In this document: piece after piece, positions 1 through 5,196 of the stretch
Layout of the letters: each line of letters opens with the position of its first letter
Position numbering within the stretch: the first letter of the stretch is position 1
From: Rhodocyclaceae bacterium
GTDB taxonomy: Bacteria > Pseudomonadota > Gammaproteobacteria > Burkholderiales > Rhodocyclaceae
Direction of reading: 5' to 3'
DNA: 11,693 nt
Assembly: GCA_025361105.1 (NCBI GenBank)
Contig: JANYAW010000287.1
Coordinates: 1 to 11,693, forward strand
The notes under the pieces: generated by a model
Database searches by the model: none
The model's input: the letters and a program-made list of their open reading frames with translations, nothing else
Told to the model about the DNA's origin: nothing
Program-made: the position numbers and the translations under genes

Positions 1-1277
1 GAGCGCAAGGAAACTAGGGTTGGTCGCACCGGCACGCCGAGTTGTCCAAGCAATGCAGCAAGCAGCGCGACCTTGTCCTTGCAGTCACCAAATCGTTGTT
101 CCATCACCTTATCCGGCGCGGCCGGTTGGTGTGTGCTGGTACCGATCTCGGTGCCGAAGTAGCGCACATCTTGTTGCACAAATCTCAGCGCCTCCTGGAT
201 TTGATCTTTGCGATCCGGCATCGCGGCGCGAATCTCGGCGAGCTTTTGTTCGACCCGAGGGCTAGGCGCAACTTGCGTGCTTTTTTCAAAAAGCTTTGCC
301 CCCCACGCGGCGACTTCTGCCCAATCTGCATACTCACTGAACTGCAACATGTCCGGCACATAGGCCGACGCTGGCGAGCCGGGTTCTGGTCGAAGTTGTG
401 GCACATTGCGTCGCGTAAATATTGTTTCGCGCCAGCCTTTGGTTGCAGCGTCCGCGCTGCTAATCTTCACATCGGGGACGCCTATTCGATGCAAAATATT
501 GCGCTCAAGCGGTGCCAGCAAACGCACTTGATAATTCTCAACCGCGCCACGCTGCGCCATCATCCAGATGATTTCAACGAACTTGCCATCGAACACCGGA
601 TTGAGTCCGCTGATGGTGTAGGCGTATTCGATTTCATCGCCGACCCGCACGTCGTCAAGCACCACCGACATGGTTACCCGTCCGTCATACATGCGCTGTT
701 CGAGCTGGCGTTCGCGTTGCAATAATTGCACCTTCTTGGCATCGAGCTTATTGATGCGCGTCGCGCCACGCACCAGCTCGAGACTGTGCATGGTCAAAGT
801 TTGATAACTTGGATCAAACTCGGCTTCGATTTGCGAAGCAATCGGCAGCCCTGCTGCGGTGTCCACCACGCGCACCGTATGCCGGTACGCCGCCATGGAT
901 TTGCCTTCAAGGCGAATCTGCTCATCAATTTGTCGATAGTGCATCGCCGAAACATCGGTCGGTGCGGCAACTGCGCCGGGGAAAGCGAAATTCGAGAGCG
1001 GCACGATAGGCGAAGGCAGCCCGCTCGGAGTCGTCACTGAGGGCGTTGTGGTAACCGATGCATTTGATGAATAGGGCGCTAACGGCGCGACCCAATTCGG
1101 TACTGGACCGATGGCGAAACTAAATCCGTTTTTCGAGACCGTCACCAGCTTGGCCGTTTGCGCAGTTTTGACAGATGCCCTGACGTTAGTTGGGGCAGCG
1201 GATTTCTCGGCAGTCGCGCTTGTCGCGGCATCAGCAAACAGCAGCAGAAAAGCACAAAAATAGGGTGCAGATTTCAT
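1..1277 (-). CDS. DUF3857/transglutaminase-like secreted protein, partial (C-terminus beyond left edge)
   Basis: This minus-strand reading frame starts at ATG 1277 and stays open to the left edge: 425 codons with no stop, so the gene is cut. The N-terminus (MKSAPYFCAFLLLFADAATSA) looks like a Sec signal peptide, so the protein is probably periplasmic. After a Ser/Thr/Pro-rich linker (about residues 25-110), residues about 115-300 read as a DUF3857-type domain. Next comes a transglutaminase-core segment with the typical RFGDCKDK motif; its Cys is residue 399 (codon at 81-83) and would be the nucleophile. The His and Asp partners would lie outside the window. An AAGG box sits about 10 nt before the ATG. 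The gene follows the ubiX-linked small membrane protein after 106 nt. Substrate is unknown; proteins of this architecture are poorly characterised. The domain call is from recognised motifs, not a search. Confidence 0.85.
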   Translation of the reverse strand, partial: MKSAPYFCAFLLLFADAATSATAEKSAAPTNVRASVKTAQTAKLVTVSKNGFSFAIGPVPNWVAPLAPYSSNASVTTTPSVTTPSGLPSPIVPLSNFAFPGAVAAPTDVSAMHYRQIDEQIRLEGKSMAAYRHTVRVVDTAAGLPIASQIEAEFDPSYQTLTMHSLELVRGATRINKLDAKKVQLLQRERQLEQRMYDGRVTMSVVLDDVRVGDEIEYAYTISGLNPVFDGKFVEIIWMMAQRGAVENYQVRLLAPLERNILHRIGVPDVKISSADAATKGWRETIFTRRNVPQLRPEPGSPASAYVPDMLQFSEYADWAEVAAWGAKLFEKSTQVAPSPRVEQKLAEIRAAMPDRKDQIQEALRFVQQDVRYFGTEIGTSTHQPAAPDKVMEQRFGDCKDKVALLAALLGQLGVPVRPTLVSLR

Positions 1278-1356
1278 CAATGAAAACCTTAAGTCAAGCG
1301 ACGGGCATGCAAGGAAATGCCGTGAGGCTGCGAATTATCGCACCGCTAGCTTCCTA

Positions 1357-1380
1357 CTCCTCTCCCTTCACGGAGAGGGG
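1357..1380. repeat. GC-rich hairpin (CCTCTCC / GGAGAGG)
   Basis: Perfect 7-bp arms CCTCTCC (1359-1365) and GGAGAGG (1372-1378) enclose a 6-nt loop; a T-G wobble and a C-G pair extend the stem outward to 1357 and 1380. It starts 4 nt after the stop of the 1384-1911 gene, where a terminator for the long minus-strand operon would fit. No U-tract follows on the minus strand, so a classical intrinsic terminator is not supported. The sequence resembles the dispersed CTCTCC/GGAGAG palindromes common in proteobacterial intergenic regions. It may slow or attenuate transcription into the transglutaminase gene. Confidence 0.6.
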
Positions 1381-1383
1381 GTT

Positions 1384-1911
1384 TCACTTAGACGCTTGAA
1401 TTGCGTGAAGTTCACTGACGACTTTGTAGCAATCGTCCACGTGCGCATCGCCAAGCATTTTCATCGCGCCAAAACTCATTCCGGCTGCAATCGCTTGACC
1501 GAGAATAGGGATGAAGCGCAAGGTCGATTTGCTCGCCACACGAATGCCAATTTTTTGCAACAAACGCAGCAGAATTTGTCGCGTGATAAATCGCCCTACG
1601 ACTTCGCTACCGATGCTAGTCGCCGCCACCAAGATAATTTTTTTAAGCTGCGGGTCAAGTGCGTCGATTTGCACTTGCGACAAGCCAAATCGCCGGTTTA
1701 TGGTTTGCAACATCTCGCTAAGCAGCAGCATATCCGCGCCAATATCCAAACCGGGAATCGGCACCACCGTAGCGCCAGCCGATAGCCCGGCGCGGCGGGT
1801 TACCAGCGCTTTACATTCGATACGTACGCCTTCCAGTGTCTCCAATGACATCGGGATTGCCATGGCAAGTGACCCACGGGAAGAATGGGACGCAGGGGCG
1901 AGTTTTTTCAT
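1384..1911 (-). CDS. Small hydrophobic protein of unknown function, DUF697-like
   Basis: A 175-aa protein that I cannot assign with certainty. It has a basic N-terminus, a CKALVTRRAGLSAGATVVPIPGLDIGADMLLL segment at about residues 34-65, an amphipathic middle, and a second small-residue-rich hydrophobic segment (FIPILGQAIAAGMSFGAMKML, about residues 132-152). The PIPGLDI-type segment is reminiscent of DUF697 and of helical domains attached to some GTPases, but no GTPase motif is present. The protein is probably membrane-associated and all-helical. Its ATG (1911-1909) overlaps the ubiX TGA (1910-1908) as ATGA, which implies translational coupling with UbiX. It is the last overlapping gene of the rapZ operon, and a hairpin follows the stop. 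A role with UbiX is only suggested by the coupling. Confidence 0.75.
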   Translation of the reverse strand: MKKLAPASHSSRGSLAMAIPMSLETLEGVRIECKALVTRRAGLSAGATVVPIPGLDIGADMLLLSEMLQTINRRFGLSQVQIDALDPQLKKIILVAATSIGSEVVGRFITRQILLRLLQKIGIRVASKSTLRFIPILGQAIAAGMSFGAMKMLGDAHVDDCYKVVSELHAIQASK

Positions 1912-2519
1912 TCTGCTTTCTCGCCCCAGCGCGCCATCAGTTGATGCTTGACGCCGAGTTGATCGAGGATGCGTGCGACAACAAAATCAACCACGCCATT
2001 GATGTCTTGCGGATGATGATAGAAGCCCGGATTGGGCGGCAAAATCACCGCGCCAGCACGCGCCAGGCGCAACATGTTTTCCAGATGTATCACCGAAAAC
2101 GGGGATTCGCGCGGAACCAAAATCAGCTTGCGTCCTTCCTTGAGCACCACATCGGCAGCGCGCGAAATCAAATCGTCGGCCATGCCCGCCGCGACTTTCG
2201 CCAGCGTGCCCATGGTGCAGGGGCAGATGACATAGGCATCTGGCGGATTAGAGCCAGAAGCCAATGGCGCGAACCATTCTTGTTGACCATAGACATTAAG
2301 CTGGCCTGGTGCGGCATTGAATCGCGCTGTGAAATCGGTTTCAACTTCTGCCGGACGTGAAGGCAAAGTAAAACCCATTTCCTGCTTCGCCACGACTTGC
2401 GCGGCGGGCGAATACAACAATTGAACTTTGGCTCCGGCAGCGATTAAACATTCGACCAGACGCATGCCGTAAGGCAGGCCCGATGCGCCAGTAAAAGCGA
2501 CTGCGATAGTGGGATTCAT
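1908..2519 (-). CDS. ubiX: Flavin prenyltransferase UbiX
   Basis: 203 aa, the normal length for UbiX/Pad1. UbiX joins a dimethylallyl group to reduced FMN to make prenyl-FMN, the cofactor of UbiD-type decarboxylases used in ubiquinone synthesis and aromatic acid metabolism. Visible family hallmarks are the FMN-binding TGASGLPYG at residues 10-18, the YSPAA stretch near residue 37, the CPCTMGTLAKVAAGMADDL block, the LVPRESPFSVIHLENM segment, and the Pro-rich PPNPGFYH motif. The ATG (2519-2517) overlaps the TGA of the upstream membrane-protein gene, and its own TGA overlaps the next ATG. A GGAG box lies 8 nt before the start, inside the upstream gene. No ubiD is in the window. The protein acts in the cytoplasm as a homo-oligomer. 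Confidence 0.97.
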   Translation of the reverse strand: MNPTIAVAFTGASGLPYGMRLVECLIAAGAKVQLLYSPAAQVVAKQEMGFTLPSRPAEVETDFTARFNAAPGQLNVYGQQEWFAPLASGSNPPDAYVICPCTMGTLAKVAAGMADDLISRAADVVLKEGRKLILVPRESPFSVIHLENMLRLARAGAVILPPNPGFYHHPQDINGVVDFVVARILDQLGVKHQLMARWGEKAE

Positions 2520-3115
2520 TTCGATAGCTCCATTTCGCCCGTTGTTGTGCCAGTTGGTGCTGACAACACGCCGTCAAGTGTCACTGCGGCATCGCCTTGC
2601 AAAATTTGCCCTGCAAGCAATCCATTCACCACCCCGAACAGCAAGGCCGCCAAAGCAAATAGCGGCAGTAAATAAAACACCCCATCGTGCGGTACCAGCC
2701 ACAATCGCGCCACCAAAATTTGTCCGCCGATATGCGCGAAAGCCGCCAGTACGCTGTGACTGACCGGCCCGAACCATGCAGCAGGCAAACGGCAGCTTAG
2801 CCCGAGCACGCCCAGGCTGCATAGCGCTCCGGCCAGACTCATTACAAATCCCGGCGCGAGAAACGTGCCACCCATCAGGGATGCCGCGACCACGCGCAGC
2901 AAGCTTACCCACACCGCATCTTTCCAGCCGTGGCGCAACAGCACTACCAACACGATGATATTGGCCAGCCCGGGTTTGACACCCGGTAAAGGACTGGGCA
3001 ACGCGGCCTCGGCAATCGTGATCGCAATCGCGGCGGCGGCGTAGGCGGCGATGCGATGATCGTCCGCGCTCGGTCGCAAAATCAGCGTTGCGGATTCAGT
3101 AGCTGAGGCTGTCAT
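2516..3115 (-). CDS. Gx transporter family membrane protein (Hpre_diP_synt_I)
   Basis: 199 aa from ATG 3115. The protein is very hydrophobic with about five or six likely membrane segments, and carries the LPGVKPGLANIIVLVVLL signature near residues 46-63. This family was once called heptaprenyl diphosphate synthase component I, a historical misnomer; it is now regarded as a putative small-molecule transporter resembling ECF substrate-binding components. The substrate is unknown. The frame is open to an ATG at 3328, but that extension lies inside the NusG-II gene, so the internal start at 3115 is preferred; it overlaps the NusG-II 3' end by 20 nt. The TGA overlaps the ubiX ATG. Pairing of a NusG-II protein with a Gx protein is a recurrent bacterial arrangement, which supports both calls. 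Confidence 0.88.
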   Translation of the reverse strand: MTASATESATLILRPSADDHRIAAYAAAAIAITIAEAALPSPLPGVKPGLANIIVLVVLLRHGWKDAVWVSLLRVVAASLMGGTFLAPGFVMSLAGALCSLGVLGLSCRLPAAWFGPVSHSVLAAFAHIGGQILVARLWLVPHDGVFYLLPLFALAALLFGVVNGLLAGQILQGDAAVTLDGVLSAPTGTTTGEMELSK

Positions 3116-3503
3116 GGCGATTACCAGAAGCGGATCCGGCGAGTAGCAACGAGACTTGATTGGGTGCACAAATCGCCACCGCATTGGCGCGCTCAAGCCA
3201 GCCTTGTTGTACACAGTATTGACGCGGCCCAGAGTCGGACAGCACGCGCGCACGACCGGCGGCGATTTCGATAATCGTGATGCCAATGGGACCCCGCACT
3301 TCGACGCGCCGTGTGTTGTTGAGGCCAAACTCGGCGATCAATTCTCCGCCTTGACGAACGATGGCACGATCGGCCCGAGTATTAGTCCAGAAATTTAAAA
3401 ATAAAAACACGACCAGAATCGCAGCCGAAATAAGCGTGATCGCATCGCCGGGGCGTAAACAGCTTAGCCAGTTTTTTGCCGACAATACGTGCGCCGTGAT
3501 CAT
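3096..3503 (-). CDS. NusG domain II-containing membrane-anchored protein
   Basis: 135 aa. Residues about 21-39 form one transmembrane helix after a short cytoplasmic N-terminus, and the remainder is a small beta-rich domain facing the periplasm. The domain shows the family pattern: a VRGPIGITIIEI strand, then an SGPRQYCVQQGWLERANAVAICAPN block with two Cys (97 and 112) around the Gly-Trp, as in NusG_II proteins. Despite the name it lacks the NusG NGN domain and is not expected to be a transcription factor. The start chosen is ATG 3503, which overlaps the rapZ TGA as ATGA; a longer frame to 3560 exists but lies within rapZ. The role is unknown; the constant neighbour is the Gx transporter, so an accessory subunit is a reasonable inference. 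Confidence 0.87.
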   Translation of the reverse strand: MITAHVLSAKNWLSCLRPGDAITLISAAILVVFLFLNFWTNTRADRAIVRQGGELIAEFGLNNTRRVEVRGPIGITIIEIAAGRARVLSDSGPRQYCVQQGWLERANAVAICAPNQVSLLLAGSASGNRHDSLSY

Positions 3504-4342
3504 GTCGGTAAAGCGCGATGGCGCACCAGTGCGCGCACCGTGCCGCGCAATCGCGCGCACAATTGCTCAGCCAGATACACCGAGCGATGCTGGCCGCCGG
3601 TGCAACCTATCGCCACCGTCAGATAGGTGCGGTTGTCGCGCAAGTAAGCCGGCATCCAGTCGCTGATGAAGCGATGAATATCGTCTTCCATTTTTTGCAC
3701 TTCGGCTTGCGTGCCGAGGAAGGCAATGACCTCGGCATCTTGTCCGGTGAGGTGGCGCAACGCCGGATCATAATGTGGATTGGGTAGGCAACGCACATCA
3801 AAAACCAAATCCGCATCAAGCGGAATTCCGTGTTTGAAGCCGAAAGATTCAAACAGCAATGTCAGTCCGTGGCGCTCGTCCAGCGCGACAAAATCCTTGA
3901 CAAAAGCACGCAGTGCATTGGCGCGCAAATGGCTGGTATCAATGTGATGACCAAGCACTGACAATGTCTCCAATGCCTCACGCTCCAGCGCAATCGCCTC
4001 GGCCAAAGTGGTGCCTTCCCCTGCCATGGGATGACGGCGGCGAGTCTCGGAAAATCGTTGTATCAAGACCTCGTCGCGCGCGTCGCAAAAAATAAAGCGC
4101 AAGGCAATGCCACTGGCTTCGATACGCCGCAACTCGGTTGGCAATGCCGCAATCGACGCACCGCCACGCATATCGACAGCTACTGCCACGCGTTCGTGAT
4201 TTTCCTGTTTGAGTTGTTCGACCAAAGCGGTAAGCAACAGCGCGGGCAAATTGTCGACGCAAAAATATCCCGCGTCTTCCAACACATTTAGCGCGATGGA
4301 TTTGCCCGAGCCGGAGAGTCCGCTAATCAGGACTAGTTGCAT
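3500..4342 (-). CDS. rapZ: RNase adapter protein RapZ
   Basis: 280 aa, the typical RapZ (YvcJ/YhbJ) length. The N-terminal P-loop domain has the Walker A GLSGSGKS at residues 8-15 and the following GYFCVDNLP motif. The C-terminal domain carries FGFKHGIPLDADLVFDVRCLPNP and the GCTGGQHRSVYLAEQL block near residues 240-260. In E. coli RapZ binds the small RNAs GlmY and GlmZ, delivers GlmZ to RNase E and so controls glmS and glucosamine-6-phosphate supply. Whether that circuit exists here cannot be seen. In many proteobacteria rapZ sits beside hprK or PTS genes; here it follows the VOC gene by 41 nt and heads the overlapping run to ubiX. No strong Shine-Dalgarno precedes ATG 4342. Cytoplasmic. 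Confidence 0.96.
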   Translation of the reverse strand: MQLVLISGLSGSGKSIALNVLEDAGYFCVDNLPALLLTALVEQLKQENHERVAVAVDMRGGASIAALPTELRRIEASGIALRFIFCDARDEVLIQRFSETRRRHPMAGEGTTLAEAIALEREALETLSVLGHHIDTSHLRANALRAFVKDFVALDERHGLTLLFESFGFKHGIPLDADLVFDVRCLPNPHYDPALRHLTGQDAEVIAFLGTQAEVQKMEDDIHRFISDWMPAYLRDNRTYLTVAIGCTGGQHRSVYLAEQLCARLRGTVRALVRHRALPT

Positions 4343-4383
4343 AACATTTCAATATTCAATCGCACGCTCAAATACCCAAATGT

Positions 4384-4749
4384 TCAGCGCACATCGGCGA
4401 TATTAAAGGTCGGGTTTTCGATTATGCCGAATCGATTTCCGAACGGATCTTTCACCGACGCGACACGTATCCCACCACCGACATCCGTCAACGGCTCAAG
4501 CATACTTGCGCCGAGTTCGAGCAAGCGCGCCAGCGCGGTGTCGGCGTCGGCCACACCCCACAGCGCTTGCGAGCCGGTCGTCCCCGACTGGCCATCGGGC
4601 ATTAATCCTAGCTCAAATCCGCCGACCGAAAACCCGACGTAAAACGGCTCCGCAAAGTACGGCGCGTGGCCGAGTAATTTTTCGTACCAGGCCGTAGCGG
4701 CGACCAAGTCGGACACCGGATAGGTAACAGTTCGCAATCCAAGAATCAT
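4384..4749 (-). CDS. VOC-superfamily (glyoxalase/bleomycin-resistance-like) protein
   Basis: 121 aa from ATG 4749; a GTG three bases upstream is possible, but the AAGGAG box at 4756-4761 is 6 nt from the ATG and only 3 nt from the GTG. The fold signature is clear: two beta-alpha-beta-beta-beta units, with LRTVTYPVSDLVAATAWYEKLLG at the N-terminus and VKDPFGNRFGIIENP near the C-terminus. The usual His at the first metal position is absent (Thr-Val-Thr instead), while the Glu of the final IIENP strand is kept, so metal chemistry cannot be assumed. Small single-domain VOC proteins include lyases, dioxygenases and antibiotic-binding proteins; the substrate is not predictable. It lies 18 nt after the DUF1272 gene and 41 nt before rapZ on the same strand, probably co-transcribed. 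Confidence 0.9.
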   Translation of the reverse strand: MILGLRTVTYPVSDLVAATAWYEKLLGHAPYFAEPFYVGFSVGGFELGLMPDGQSGTTGSQALWGVADADTALARLLELGASMLEPLTDVGGGIRVASVKDPFGNRFGIIENPTFNIADVR

Positions 4750-4767
4750 CACGTTCTCCTTGCTAAA

Positions 4768-5016
4768 TTAAGCGGCGGCAGCACAACCAGCAGGCTTGAA
4801 TACACGCTGTGTCGATGCCGGATTGTTTGCCAGCAAATGTGCCGGACGGCGTGGCCGCGCGACAAACTCTCCACCGCAATTGGGGCATTTCCCATGCAGC
4901 ACTTGCTCGACACAAGTTGCGCAAAAGGTGCATTCAAATGAGCAAATTCGCGCCGCCGCTGACTCGGGTGGTAGCGCAATGTCGCAGCATTCACATGAGG
5001 GTCTGAGTTGCAACAT
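4768..5016 (-). CDS. DUF1272 domain-containing zinc-binding protein
   Basis: 82 aa. The first 55 residues are the characteristic DUF1272 block, beginning MLQLRPSCECC and continuing through CSFECTFCATC to HGKCPNCGGE. Nine Cys (8, 10, 11, 25, 29, 32, 35, 44, 47) and a His in this stretch suggest structural zinc sites like a double zinc ribbon. The C-terminal 30 residues are Pro/Ala-rich and probably disordered. Function is unknown for the family. An AAAGGA box lies about 6 nt before ATG 5016. Its stop is 18 nt from the VOC start, so the two form a small operon that may also drive rapZ. A longer frame from 5045 in another register was rejected because it lacks the family signature. Confidence 0.93.
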   Translation of the reverse strand: MLQLRPSCECCDIALPPESAAARICSFECTFCATCVEQVLHGKCPNCGGEFVARPRRPAHLLANNPASTQRVFKPAGCAAAA

Positions 5017-5196
5017 GGATAATCCTTTCTGTCATACAAAATCAATCAAGGCTAAACAGTTCGGCGACAACATCCGTATCCGTAGGTGCCCGATGCAGAT
5101 TGGTATTATCCGTCAGTTGGTGCTGGCGATGGAATGGCCCGTTCATCGGCCACACGCCGTTACGCTCCTCACTGCTCTACTTTCATAAGGCTCACT
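5017..5196. other. Divergent intergenic region between DUF1272 and M16 genes
   Basis: 180 nt between two divergent start codons, so promoters for both directions should be here. On the plus strand a TGG-TATTAT stretch (5101-5109) resembles an extended -10 box, without a convincing -35. On the minus strand TATGAC upstream of the DUF1272 ribosome site is a weak -10 candidate. An AAGG box (5187-5190) serves the M16 start. No strong hairpin, operator-like palindrome or small gene was recognised. Confidence 0.4.
5101..5109 (+). promoter_or_regulatory. Possible extended -10 element for the M16 gene
   Basis: TGG followed by TATTAT matches the TGn-TATAAT extended -10 pattern at five of six core positions, about 88 nt before the M16 ATG at 5197. 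No good -35 hexamer is found 17 nt upstream. This is a pattern match only. Confidence 0.25.

Noticed and set aside
42..725. A 227-codon plus-strand open frame at the left edge
   Set aside because: It is antisense to the DUF3857/transglutaminase-like gene, whose minus-strand translation has a signal peptide and the GDCKDK motif; the plus-strand translation has no family signature.
1357..1380. Hairpin as a rho-independent terminator for the rapZ-ubiX operon
   Set aside because: The stem is good, but the minus strand has no U-run after it, so it was listed as a repeat only.
3116..3328. Extended N-terminus for the Gx transporter protein starting at 3328
   Set aside because: The extra 71 residues lie inside the NusG-II gene in another frame and look like non-coding translation; the family fits the ATG at 3115.
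5086..5196. Extended N-terminus for the M16 peptidase starting at 5086
   Set aside because: The ATG at 5197 has a ribosome site and places the signal peptide at the N-terminus; the extension would bury it and takes up the divergent promoter region.
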